This document shows positions 17,299-25,568 of a stretch of DNA of 64,000 nt, piece by piece. Below the pieces are notes generated by a model that was given only the letters and a program-made list of their open reading frames with translations, searched no databases and was not told where the DNA came from. Both the position numbers and the translations under genes were made by a program. Positions within the stretch are counted from its first letter, which is position 1. Every line of letters starts with the position of its first letter. The stretch is from Duncaniella freteri (GTDB lineage Bacteria; Bacteroidota; Bacteroidia; Bacteroidales; Muribaculaceae), in NCBI RefSeq assembly GCF_004766125.1, contig NZ_SJSA01000001.1:930001-994000 (forward strand), given 5' to 3'.

Positions 17299-17326
17299 AA
17301 AATAGCACCCTAAAAGATGCTATTTT
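17299..17326 (-). terminator. Hairpin between fabH and era
   Basis: AAAATAGCA and TGCTATTTT pair over 9 bp with a 10-nt loop; the minus-strand 3' side continues GTTTTAC. It could partly terminate fabH transcription or process the transcript ahead of era. Confidence 0.55.
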
Positions 17327-17376
17327 CGTGAATTATTTTCTGACCATACGGTCGGCAAGTCTTTCAAAGCTGCTTA

Positions 17377-18357
17377 TCAGCCCCAGATTATGTACATCGC
17401 ACCCCATGTGAAGCCTGCTCCGAAAGCTGTGAGAATGAGTTTGTCACCCTTCTTAAGCTTGTCCTTGTACTCATCAAGACACAAGGGTATTGAGGCAGCC
17501 GATGTGTTGCCATACTTCTCGATGTTCACGAGCACCTTGGCAGGATCAATGCCGAGGCGGGCACCTACAGCCTCAATGATGCGGAGGTTAGCCTGATGCG
17601 AGCAGAACCAGTCGATGTTCTCACATGTGAGGTTATTGCGCTCCATAACCTCCTGTGATGACTCAAGCATGTCGGTCACGGCATTCTTGTAAACATTGCG
17701 GCCATCCTGGATCACATAATGCTGCTGAGCGTCGACAGTCTCGTGTGACGCAGGGAGAGCCGAACCGCCAGCAGGCATCCACAGATGCTCAAGACCCTCG
17801 CCGTCGATGTGGAAAACACCGTCGATGATACCCACATTCTCTTCGGTAGGCTCAAGGAGCATTGCTCCCGCTCCGTCACCGAACAGAGGGCAGGTGGCAC
17901 GGTCGGTATAGTTGGTCATTGACGACATCTTCTCGGCAGAAACCACTATCACCTTCTTGCGGAGGCCTGAGCGGATATATGCAGAACCGTCCTGAAGAGC
18001 CACAAGGAAGCCGGCACAGGCTGCCTGAAGATCATATGAATATGCGTTCTTAAGCCCGCACTGGTGAGCTATTATCGAGCCTGTAGAGGGGAAACGGTAG
18101 TCAGGATTGGTGGTGGCGCAGATGAGCAGATCCACTTCCTCGGGCTTGGTGCCGGTGGATTCAAGCAATCGTTCCACACATTTTATGCCCATGAAGGACG
18201 ACCCCTTCGATGGGTCTTTGAGTATGCGGCGTTCTTTGATTCCTACGCGTGTGGTGATCCACTCATCGTTGGTGTCAACCATCTTCGAGAGCATCTCATT
18301 GTCGAGAATGTCGTCAGGAGCGTAAGAGGCAATGCCGGATATACGTGCGTGTACCAT
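17377..18357 (-). CDS. fabH: Beta-ketoacyl-ACP synthase III
   Basis: A 326-residue condensing enzyme that joins acyl-CoA to malonyl-ACP to start fatty-acid synthesis; in Bacteroidales it also uses branched primers. Catalytic Cys114 lies in QAACAGFL; the His is in FCSHQANLRII and the Asn in EKYGNTSAAS, completing the Cys-His-Asn triad. Length and motifs are normal. It follows rpmF by 112 bp in the conserved DUF177-rpmF-fab group that couples lipid and ribosome genes in many bacteria. Confidence 0.97.
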   Translation of the reverse strand: MVHARISGIASYAPDDILDNEMLSKMVDTNDEWITTRVGIKERRILKDPSKGSSFMGIKCVERLLESTGTKPEEVDLLICATTNPDYRFPSTGSIIAHQCGLKNAYSYDLQAACAGFLVALQDGSAYIRSGLRKKVIVVSAEKMSSMTNYTDRATCPLFGDGAGAMLLEPTEENVGIIDGVFHIDGEGLEHLWMPAGGSALPASHETVDAQQHYVIQDGRNVYKNAVTDMLESSQEVMERNNLTCENIDWFCSHQANLRIIEAVGARLGIDPAKVLVNIEKYGNTSAASIPLCLDEYKDKLKKGDKLILTAFGAGFTWGAMYIIWG

Positions 18358-18469
18358 TGGAGAAATTGTATATGAATGAGAGAGTGGTTAAATAAAACTA
18401 AGCCTGAATACCGCTTGAGGCACCAGGCTCTTTTCTTTTAGTCCGCTATTGAAGCGAATTAAGCATGTC

Positions 18470-18655
18470 TTAGACAGCTGCGGTCTTTTCGATGGCGATG
18501 CGTCCGCGGTAGTAACCGCACTCACCGCATACGGTGTGATAGAGATGCCATGAGCCGCAGTTGGGGCAGAGTGCCAGGGTGGGGACTACAGCCTTGTCGT
18601 GAGTACGACGCTTTGCGGTACGGGTCTTTGATTGCTTGCGTTTAGGATGTGCCAT
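18470..18655 (-). CDS. rpmF: Ribosomal protein bL32
   Basis: A 61-residue basic protein with the L32 start MAHPKRKQSKTRTAKRR and a zinc ribbon formed by CPNC and CGEC. It belongs to the large ribosomal subunit. It lies 53 bp after the DUF177 gene, its usual partner. Confidence 0.97.
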   Translation of the reverse strand: MAHPKRKQSKTRTAKRRTHDKAVVPTLALCPNCGSWHLYHTVCGECGYYRGRIAIEKTAAV

Positions 18656-18708
18656 GACTTATTTTATTTATATTTTTTTGTTACTATTACTTAATTTTAT
18701 ATTGTCCG

Positions 18709-19317
18709 TTACTCTGAATCGGAATCGATACCCGAGAGCTTTTTCAATCCGTCCCAACGAGGATCTGTAGCACCGGATGAAGAGGGAGCCTCGTCCACAC
18801 TGTCGACATCCATCGTCTCCATCTCGTCAATGAGAGTCTCGGCGAGCGCGGCATCCTCATCGTCCTTTACGGCACGGTGCTTGCGCAGAAGAGCACTCAT
18901 AGCCCTGTTGCACTTGCCCATAGGATGGACATGCTTCAGGGGGATGGCAAGCGAAGCTGTATCGTAGATCATATATGAGACATTGAGAGTATTGTCAGCC
19001 TCCGGAATGATCAGGAGCTCATCTGTCTCGTCATAATCCTCGCCATACTTCACAGCGATATCGTAGGTAGTATCGATCGGGAACACCAGATCGTCCAGAC
19101 AGCGGTCACAAAGGAGAGTGACCGTACCGGTGATATGGAATGCAAGATTGTATAGATCATGCTTATACACCACCGTCAGTCTGACATCAAGATTGGCGTC
19201 ACGGACGTCCGCACTTTCCATTGTGACAAAGAATTGCTTATCGAGATGATAGGCAAATTCATGCGTGCCCTCAGGCATAGTCTTGAGCGGGACGCTGAAT
19301 GCTGATAACTTTCCCAC
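18709..19317 (-). CDS. yceD: DUF177 (YceD) family protein
   Basis: A 202-residue cytoplasmic protein of the YceD/DUF177 family, implicated in 23S rRNA accumulation in E. coli and plants. The conserved CDRCLDDL segment (a half zinc-site Cys pair) is at about 88-95, followed by DIAVKYGEDYDETDE. A second cysteine pair usual in some members is reduced here to a single Cys (MGKCNRA). The acidic C-terminal extension is rich in Asp, Glu and Ser. First gene of the yceD-rpmF-fabH-era operon, with a consensus promoter just upstream. Confidence 0.9.
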   Translation of the reverse strand: MGKLSAFSVPLKTMPEGTHEFAYHLDKQFFVTMESADVRDANLDVRLTVVYKHDLYNLAFHITGTVTLLCDRCLDDLVFPIDTTYDIAVKYGEDYDETDELLIIPEADNTLNVSYMIYDTASLAIPLKHVHPMGKCNRAMSALLRKHRAVKDDEDAALAETLIDEMETMDVDSVDEAPSSSGATDPRWDGLKKLSGIDSDSE

Positions 19318-19342
19318 GACAATATCGGTTGAAAAAACTGTG

Positions 19343-19373
19343 CAAAGTTATTGAAAAACTTTTGATTTTCAAA
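19343..19373 (-). promoter_or_regulatory. Promoter of the yceD-rpmF-fabH-era operon
   Basis: Minus-strand TTTG (19373-19370), exactly 19 bp, TAACTTTG (19350-19343): a full match to the Bacteroidota consensus, with a short leader to the ATG at 19317. Confidence 0.7.
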
Positions 19374-19453
19374 AATTTCGCCAAAATATTTCAATCTGTC
19401 ACTGAATTAATTCCCGACTGCCACTCCCTTTTTCATCAGTTTTTATCAAAAAT

Positions 19454-19483
19454 GTGCGGACAGAAATATGATCCCGTCCGCAC
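19454..19483 (-). terminator. Terminator of the OmpA-family gene
   Basis: GTGCGGAC / GTCCGCAC, 8-bp GC-rich stem with a 14-nt loop, followed on the minus strand by ATTTTTGAT. Located 21 bp after the stop of the OmpA-family gene. Confidence 0.75.
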
Positions 19484-19503
19484 CACACTTATTTTTACAC
19501 GTT

Positions 19504-20640
19504 TCAATTTGCAACCGCAATCGCTACACGATTCTTCTCGATTCCGTCAAAAGGCTGCTCGGTGTCACCTTTCGCGTCAACTGTGATACGTTCGGAAGCG
19601 ACACCTGCCTCAACCAACGCATCAGCCACAGCCTGAGCTCTCTTAAGCGAGATGGACATGTTGTAACGTGCTGAGCCGGTTGCCTTGTCGGCATATCCTG
19701 TCACTGTAACCTTAGCCTCAGGATACTTCTTCATATATCCGGCAAGAGCCTCTATCTTTGACTGCTCGGCCGGACGCACACTTGAGGAGTTGATACGGAA
19801 GAACACATCCTGCTTCATCTCTGCCGGCTTAGTCTCTGCCACAGGCTGCTGTGGTGCAGGGGCTACAGGCTCCGGAACCACAACAGGCGCGGGAGCCGGT
19901 TCGGGCTGTACTTCCACAACCTCTTCCACCACAACCACTTCTTTTTTCTTAGACGATGGTCCGAACTTAAATGTCACACCAACGAGAGCATTGAACTGCC
20001 AGTCAAATACACTTCCTTTCTTTGAGTTGAACTTATCGGGAAGCATATTGGCATTGAGTTCAAGATTGACAGCCACCCTACGGCTGACGTTCATATCCAT
20101 GCCGATACCGGCACGCCCCGCAGGGAAAAATTTCTTGCCGGTCCAAAGCTTCTCAAGATCATATCCGCGGGAAGCAAGATCGACAGCCTCATTATTACGG
20201 AAGCCGAGAGCACCACCTGCTCCTGCAAACATATACACATCAAGCACACGCGACGGATTATAGCCACAGAATGCATTAGTGAGCGACAGCATGAGATCGA
20301 CATTGCCCTGCATATAATTGAACTTGTAGTCCTCACGTGGAGCCACCCATATACCGCGCGCCTGCCATCCGCTTGCCCCTACCCTTAGTCCGAGCAGAGG
20401 ATTGAACTTATACCCTACCGACACAGCAGCCGCAGGTGACACAAGGTCCTTGAATGTATTGGTCTCGCCGATGGTATATGCACCTCCTGCCTGAATCTGC
20501 ATGAACCAATGAGGGGTGAATTCTTTTGTCTCAACTGCATCAACTGACCTGACTGCAACATCCTGGGCCGTGGCGCATACAGGCACCGCTAACAGTGATA
20601 CGGCAAACGCCGCAATCACTTTTGTGGGATTCAATCTCAT
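19504..20640 (-). CDS. OmpA-family porin with peptidoglycan-binding domain
   Basis: A 378-residue outer-membrane protein. Signal peptide to ATAQ (about 26), an N-terminal eight-strand barrel domain (about 40-235), a low-complexity Glu/Val then Pro/Ala hinge (about 240-275), and a C-terminal OmpA domain with VTVTGYADKATGSARYNMSIS and LKRAQAVADALV, which binds peptidoglycan and anchors the membrane. The final EKNRVAIAVA segment carries the conserved NRxV. Bacteroidales have several abundant OmpA-like proteins of this layout. Own promoter and terminator. Confidence 0.93.
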   Translation of the reverse strand: MRLNPTKVIAAFAVSLLAVPVCATAQDVAVRSVDAVETKEFTPHWFMQIQAGGAYTIGETNTFKDLVSPAAAVSVGYKFNPLLGLRVGASGWQARGIWVAPREDYKFNYMQGNVDLMLSLTNAFCGYNPSRVLDVYMFAGAGGALGFRNNEAVDLASRGYDLEKLWTGKKFFPAGRAGIGMDMNVSRRVAVNLELNANMLPDKFNSKKGSVFDWQFNALVGVTFKFGPSSKKKEVVVVEEVVEVQPEPAPAPVVVPEPVAPAPQQPVAETKPAEMKQDVFFRINSSSVRPAEQSKIEALAGYMKKYPEAKVTVTGYADKATGSARYNMSISLKRAQAVADALVEAGVASERITVDAKGDTEQPFDGIEKNRVAIAVAN

Positions 20641-20669
20641 AATAATATAGTTTTTTAACGATCGAACTG

Positions 20670-20677
20670 CAAATATA
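20670..20677 (-). promoter_or_regulatory. -7 box of the OmpA-family gene
   Basis: TATATTTG on the minus strand, about 30 bp upstream of the ATG at 20640. No TTTG in the -33 position. Confidence 0.45.
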
Positions 20678-20799
20678 GCACCTCACGATGCCATTCGCCA
20701 AGCACGGAGTGTTGCGGATGTTGCGACACATATGAATTTTATTTCCGCATCACCTAAAAACAGGCATTTTCCTGCACTGCAAGCAGAGAAGTGACAACC

Positions 20800-21720
20800 T
20801 TATCCACCATTCCCCTTTGAATTGCGGGGGTGGTAAGCAAGGATATCCGAACGGAGAGTGGAGGCATCAAGATGGATGTAGATCTGGGTGGTCGCTATCG
20901 ACTCATGCCCGAGCATCTGCTGTATGGCACGCAGGTTGGCCCCTCCTTCGAGCAGATGAGTGGCAAATGAATGGCGCAATGTATGAGGCGAGATGGTTTT
21001 GCGCACACCTGCCGCCTCAGCAAGCCCCTTGACTATCTGAAATGCCCGCTGCCGAGTGAGCCTGCCTCCACGCCGGTTAAGAAACAGTATATTCTCGTCG
21101 CCCGGCTTCACTTTCATACGCTCACGGTCGGCGAGCCAGCCCTTTATCTCCTCTATCGAAGTCTCCGACATGGGTACCATCCTCTCCTTGTTACCCTTTC
21201 CTCGCACTATGAGGAAACCGTCGTCAAGATAAGTCCGCGATATCTCAAGACCAATCAGTTCACTCACACGGAGCCCGCACCCATAGAGCACTTCCATCAT
21301 TGCCCTGTCGCGCTGACACTCCTCTTTGGAGTAATCGATCGAAGCTATCATGCTGTCGATCTCCCCTAAAGTCAGCACCTCTGGCAGATGAAGCCCGAGA
21401 CGAGGCGTCTCAAGCAGCTCCGCCGGATTGGCAGGAAGATAATCCTCCATTGAAAGGAATCCGAAAAACGATCTTAACGACGCGACAATCCTCGCCTGCG
21501 ACCTCACAGCGATACCTACATCATGCAAATCGCCGAGATATAGCCTCAAAGTGTCGAGAGTCACTTCCCGAAGCGGCTTTGCCTCGCCGGCAAGCCACGA
21601 AAGCATCCTGGCAACATCCCGCCTGTATCCTTCGCGAGTGTTGTCGGACAGCCCCTTTTCGAGAAGAAGATAGGTTGTATACTCGTCAAGCAATCGGTCT
21701 ATGTCGAAAATATTGCGCAT
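20800..21720 (-). CDS. xerD: Site-specific tyrosine recombinase XerD
   Basis: A 306-residue recombinase that, with XerC, resolves chromosome dimers at dif. N-terminal SAM-like DNA-binding domain (LLEKGLSDNTREGYRRDV) and C-terminal catalytic domain with the Arg of YGCGLRVSELIGL, the HTLRHSFATHLLEGG box, LGHESIATTQIYIH, and a Tyr in IYIH. All RKHRHY-type elements are visible. Context with housekeeping neighbours, and the absence of a mobile-element boundary, favour XerD rather than an integrase. Last gene of the lipoprotein-yfhO-methyltransferase-xerD run. Confidence 0.93.
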   Translation of the reverse strand: MRNIFDIDRLLDEYTTYLLLEKGLSDNTREGYRRDVARMLSWLAGEAKPLREVTLDTLRLYLGDLHDVGIAVRSQARIVASLRSFFGFLSMEDYLPANPAELLETPRLGLHLPEVLTLGEIDSMIASIDYSKEECQRDRAMMEVLYGCGLRVSELIGLEISRTYLDDGFLIVRGKGNKERMVPMSETSIEEIKGWLADRERMKVKPGDENILFLNRRGGRLTRQRAFQIVKGLAEAAGVRKTISPHTLRHSFATHLLEGGANLRAIQQMLGHESIATTQIYIHLDASTLRSDILAYHPRNSKGNGG

Positions 21721-21750
21721 GGACTAAGGATGTACGGTATGCGGAAACAC

Positions 21751-22227
21751 CTAAAAGTTTATTTCAAAATCCTGGCGTGGGAGATCAGCGCGAGGCACCA
21801 CTATCCCTACCCTGCCGTTAGTGAAAGTCATACCACATCTCATCCCGCTCTTCATATCCTCCCAATGGGCTCGCGACGACAGCACATCACGCACAACTGT
21901 CACCGACAAGCCTCTGCACTTCATCACTATACGGTCACGCTCGCCTGAAGACACAATCACGGTACGGCTGTCAGCCATCTCCACAGCGCAACGCTCACCG
22001 GCTGTAAGCCCTGTGGATATCACCTCATCCGGCTCAAACTCACACACGAGACGGAAAAGCACTCCGAGCCACTCAGAGTTATCCATACGCGCAAGTTCCG
22101 AGGAAGCATAATAAGCCCCGTTCTCACGCAGCACGCAGCGTATGAACCTGAAAGCGAACGGCGAGTGCACACCATGCCCCTTGCCGCGCCACCATCGCCT
22201 GACCCGCCTGCCAAGAAGAATCGTCAT
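21751..22227 (-). CDS. Degenerate methyltransferase-like protein
   Basis: A 158-residue protein. The N-terminus HGVHSPFAFRFIRCVL and the segment GAYYASSEL match the start of a Bacteroidota SAM-dependent methyltransferase family (HGxHSPFV, YYAFDEIE), and the end (GIVVPRADLPRQDFEINF) matches its GLVFFRxxLPKQHYIIRF. The middle is about 70 residues short and lacks the glycine-rich SAM-binding loop and the acidic DGNH-like segment. It is therefore probably not an active methyltransferase. Its start overlaps the yfhO-like stop by 4 bp, so it is still translationally coupled. The family match is from memory of the motifs. Confidence 0.6.
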   Translation of the reverse strand: MTILLGRRVRRWWRGKGHGVHSPFAFRFIRCVLRENGAYYASSELARMDNSEWLGVLFRLVCEFEPDEVISTGLTAGERCAVEMADSRTVIVSSGERDRIVMKCRGLSVTVVRDVLSSRAHWEDMKSGMRCGMTFTNGRVGIVVPRADLPRQDFEINF

Positions 22228-24752
22228 ACGGAAGCCTTATCCTCTTTCCTCTTGCGTGGGCGCACGGCAAAGAAGAAAGCCGCAGCCGCAGCTATATATA
22301 TGAGAATAATGGATACCGTGGCAAGAGCCGTTGTGGTACGAAGCGATTTAGGATCGAACGTCATGACTATCTCATGCTCACCGGCAGGCACTCTGAGTGC
22401 GCGGAGCACATAATTCACCCTGCCTATCTCAGCAGGCTTGCCGTCGATGGTTACCTCCCATCCCCAAGGGAAATACACCTCGGAGAAAACAGCCACACCG
22501 CCATTGGCACTCTTTGCCCTGTAGGTCAGCCGGTCAGGTGCATATGTGGTCTCATAGATGGTATCACCCGGAGCCACAGCCGCCCCATCTCCGAGAGTCG
22601 CCCGGAAACGGCTGTCAGCCACAGCCTCAACAGCAGGATTGATACGCGAAAGCCCAGCCATCTCGGCATCGGCATTATCGACATAGCTTAACTTTTCCAC
22701 CCACCATGCATTGCCCATAGCCTCAGGATTGAGCAAAGGTCTGCCATCCATTCCGACTATGTATCGGGCATTGAGCATATTGAGCACATTCCAGTCGGCA
22801 TCGGCCTGAGAGTCCTGAGTGAAGTGTGACAGGTGACGGTCTATGAGATCCTGGTAACGAGTGAGCTTTGCTGCATGATAGCCACCGATAGTCTTATGAT
22901 AATATGACGGATCGGCACTGTAGAAGCGCGGTATATCCATCACACGATAATTCTGCATAGTGTCCCTGAGTATCATCTCGTCTGCCGGGGTTTTGGCTAT
23001 GGGGGTCCCTACAGTGAGCTGCTTAGGGGCAAAACTGTCATGGCTCAGGTAACGCTTATTGATACTGTAGAGATCGGCAAGCACAAGCACACCGACAGCC
23101 GCAACAGTCCACACCGCACGCATCCTGCCTGTCATGAAAAGCATGATGAACGCCCCTCCTATGCCTGCTATCAGCAGACTTCTCAAGGCATCAGCCGACA
23201 CAAGTCCGTAGCGAAGCGACTCAACAGCCGAATATATCGCTGGGTTGCTGAGGGAGAACTGTCGTGCTGTGCTATTGTCATAGCCCTGCTGTACAAGTGA
23301 CGACATGATGTATCCGTCAATCATCCTGTCGTTGTCGGAAATCGCGGAACCGAACATTCCTGGAGCCAGCCACCCTATCACACAAAGTCCGAGAGTGATT
23401 CCGAAACTCCAGAAGAAAGCCTTGCGGTATCTGGCATAAGCTCCTTCAGTGACAAGCAGCTGCTGCAAAGCCATTACTGCAAGCAGAGGCATGGTGAATT
23501 CTGCTATAACAAGTATGCTCTCGACTGTACGGAACTTGGAGTACATCGGCACCACCGAAAGCATGATATCAGTGAATGTCATGGCATGTCTGCCCCATGC
23601 GAGCACGATGGAGAACACAGTGAGAGCCACCAGAGCCCATTTCAACGGACCTTTCACTATGATACACCCCAAAAGGAAAAGAGCGAATATAAGAGCTCCT
23701 ACATACACCGGACCGTTAGTCCCCTCGGGGTCACCGAAATACTGGCTCATATACGATAGATACTGCTGCTCCATCTGACCATGCTCCCTGGCTCCGTCGA
23801 GCTCTCCGAGACTCATAGTCTTGAACTTGCCCTGTTCCGGACGAGCCGAGGCTCCTCCCTTGATATTCGGGATGAGCAGAGAGAAGGTCTCTGACGGCTG
23901 ATAGCTGTACTGGGTGATATAATCCTTATCAAGACCCGATGTTGACTGCGCCGCATCGGCATTGGGCTGTGTCAACTCTGAGTGACGCCCGCGCATAGTC
24001 TCCTTGGAGTACTCGTAAGTGTTGTAAAGGTTAGGCATATTGGCCGCAACGGCAAGAACAGCTGCAACGGCAAGAAATCCTGTAGCCTTCCCCCATCCTC
24101 TGAGATTCTTGGACTTATAATCTGATATAAGGAAGGCTATCACAACGCCGAGTATCACAAACAGGAAATAATAGGTCATCTGCACATGATTGTTGGCAAT
24201 CTGCATCATGGCAAAGAATGCCGCCATTGCCGCACCAGCAAGATACCTGCCGCGATAGCACAGTATGACACCTCCGATAGTAGGAGGAACATAGGCAAGA
24301 GTGACGAATTTCCATATATGCCCGGCACCTATTATAATGACGAAATAGGTGGAGAATCCATAGGCTACAGCCCCTATGAGGGCTATATACCACCGCATCC
24401 CCATAGCAATGAGCATTATGAAGAACCCCATCATCATCATGGCTATGAGCGATGAGGGCGACGGAAGCCCGAGCCCCATCACATGGTTGACCCAGCTGTA
24501 AAGATGGGCGGATGGGTAATCAACGCTGATCTGGAATGTCGGCATCCCAGAGAACAGGGCGTTGGTCCATCGAGGAGTCTCTCCGGTGGACTCAAGATGG
24601 GTCTTGACCTCTTGGTTTATAGCGATACCCTGAAGCATGTCATGCTGCCTCAGCTCATTGCCCTGGCTCGCATCGGGATAGAAGAACGCGAAAGCTATCA
24701 CCGCAATGGCGACTACGCTTATCAGAAACGTGATTATGTTGCGCTTATTCAT
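22224..24752 (-). CDS. YfhO-family multispanning membrane protein
   Basis: An 842-residue inner-membrane protein with about a dozen helices: one at 6-26, a run between about 90 and 240, more between 350 and 560, and a last helix at about 805-828 before a basic tail (RPRKRKED). Long periplasmic loops include RYYSADPSYYHKT-like sequence (PRFYSADPSYYHKTIGG) and a C-terminal soluble domain. YfhO proteins are GT-C-like; B. subtilis YfhO is needed for lipoteichoic-acid glycosylation. The Bacteroidota substrate is unknown. Overlaps the upstream lipoprotein gene by 4 bp and the methyltransferase-like gene by 4 bp. Confidence 0.88.
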   Translation of the reverse strand: MNKRNIITFLISVVAIAVIAFAFFYPDASQGNELRQHDMLQGIAINQEVKTHLESTGETPRWTNALFSGMPTFQISVDYPSAHLYSWVNHVMGLGLPSPSSLIAMMMMGFFIMLIAMGMRWYIALIGAVAYGFSTYFVIIIGAGHIWKFVTLAYVPPTIGGVILCYRGRYLAGAAMAAFFAMMQIANNHVQMTYYFLFVILGVVIAFLISDYKSKNLRGWGKATGFLAVAAVLAVAANMPNLYNTYEYSKETMRGRHSELTQPNADAAQSTSGLDKDYITQYSYQPSETFSLLIPNIKGGASARPEQGKFKTMSLGELDGAREHGQMEQQYLSYMSQYFGDPEGTNGPVYVGALIFALFLLGCIIVKGPLKWALVALTVFSIVLAWGRHAMTFTDIMLSVVPMYSKFRTVESILVIAEFTMPLLAVMALQQLLVTEGAYARYRKAFFWSFGITLGLCVIGWLAPGMFGSAISDNDRMIDGYIMSSLVQQGYDNSTARQFSLSNPAIYSAVESLRYGLVSADALRSLLIAGIGGAFIMLFMTGRMRAVWTVAAVGVLVLADLYSINKRYLSHDSFAPKQLTVGTPIAKTPADEMILRDTMQNYRVMDIPRFYSADPSYYHKTIGGYHAAKLTRYQDLIDRHLSHFTQDSQADADWNVLNMLNARYIVGMDGRPLLNPEAMGNAWWVEKLSYVDNADAEMAGLSRINPAVEAVADSRFRATLGDGAAVAPGDTIYETTYAPDRLTYRAKSANGGVAVFSEVYFPWGWEVTIDGKPAEIGRVNYVLRALRVPAGEHEIVMTFDPKSLRTTTALATVSIILIYIAAAAAFFFAVRPRKRKEDKASV

Positions 24753-25300
24753 TCTGCCGGTCTTAAATCAAGTGGAATTTCTTCTTTTACTGTATCGGCA
24801 GCCTCACTTTCGGAAGGCTCCGGAGCCACAAGCGAGCCATCCTGTATGGCATCATACTGCGATAGTTTCTCCCGGAACGATTTTGCCACAGCGTCAAAAT
24901 CGACATCAGGATTGATCTTATTGGCTTTCGCAAAAGCAGCGCGCGTATCCTTGGGATTGGCATTGACTGCTATATCGTAGACATCCACATATTTACGGAG
25001 GGTTTCAAGATCGAGGCGACGGTCACCCTTGGCTACAGCCTCGTTATGCACCGATAGAAATGCCATCAACACCTGCACGGTCTGCTCAGGGGTCAGATCG
25101 TCAACAAAAAGCGACATACTGTCAGCCATTTCCGAAGCATGCCTTAAATCACCAGTGTTAAGAGCCTCGGCAAGCTGTGTGTTCTGCACCTCAACATTCT
25201 CTGCCACAACCGGATCGGTGTTGTGGCTGCTCTTCGAGCCGCACCCTGGCATGACTACTGCCACAACGCCCAAAATTATGAATGCTAATATATGTTTCAT
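24749..25300 (-). CDS. Small lipoprotein of unknown function
   Basis: A 183-residue lipoprotein: signal sequence with lipobox VVMPGC (Cys at about 20), then a largely helical acidic domain (ALNTGDLRHASEMADSMSL, LTPEQTVQVLMAFLSV) and an acidic Pro/Glu tail. No domain recognised. First gene of a run with yfhO-like, methyltransferase-like and xerD genes, with 4-bp overlap to the next. A -7 box (TATCTTTG, 25342-25335) lies about 35 bp upstream. The coupling suggests it works with the YfhO-like protein. Confidence 0.65.
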   Translation of the reverse strand: MKHILAFIILGVVAVVMPGCGSKSSHNTDPVVAENVEVQNTQLAEALNTGDLRHASEMADSMSLFVDDLTPEQTVQVLMAFLSVHNEAVAKGDRRLDLETLRKYVDVYDIAVNANPKDTRAAFAKANKINPDVDFDAVAKSFREKLSQYDAIQDGSLVAPEPSESEAADTVKEEIPLDLRPAE

Positions 25301-25456
25301 CTTTCTTTATTTTTAAAGACTGTATAACAGGTTGCAAAGATAGGAATTCTAAACGACATTATCGCACCTTTAGATGATTAAGTCTTGTGACTTTACAGAT
25401 TAGCCTCCTCTGATTAAAGAGTGTATAAAAAACACTTAATTTTTTTACAATTTTCC

Positions 25457-25487
25457 TTTGTAAAGAACTTAAATTATTATAAATTTG
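25457..25487 (+). promoter_or_regulatory. Promoter of the SusC-SusD-DUF4465 operon
   Basis: TTTG (25457-25460), 19 bp, TAAATTTG (25480-25487): full consensus. The leader is about 75 nt. This is a primary-sigma promoter, so no ECF factor is implied. Confidence 0.75.
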
Positions 25488-25568
25488 CAACCAATCATCC
25501 ATTTTTACACTTCTTTCATTTCACGTTCAATCATCAAATCACATTATTAACAATTCATCCCCAAAGAA

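Noticed and set aside
20800-21720. Mobile-element integrase
   Set aside because: The length, motifs and housekeeping neighbours fit XerD, with no att-like repeats or element genes nearby.
25301-25568. Cobalamin riboswitch upstream of the SusC-SusD-DUF4465 operon
   Set aside because: No B12-box-like GCCACTG sequence was found; a simple consensus promoter explains the spacing.
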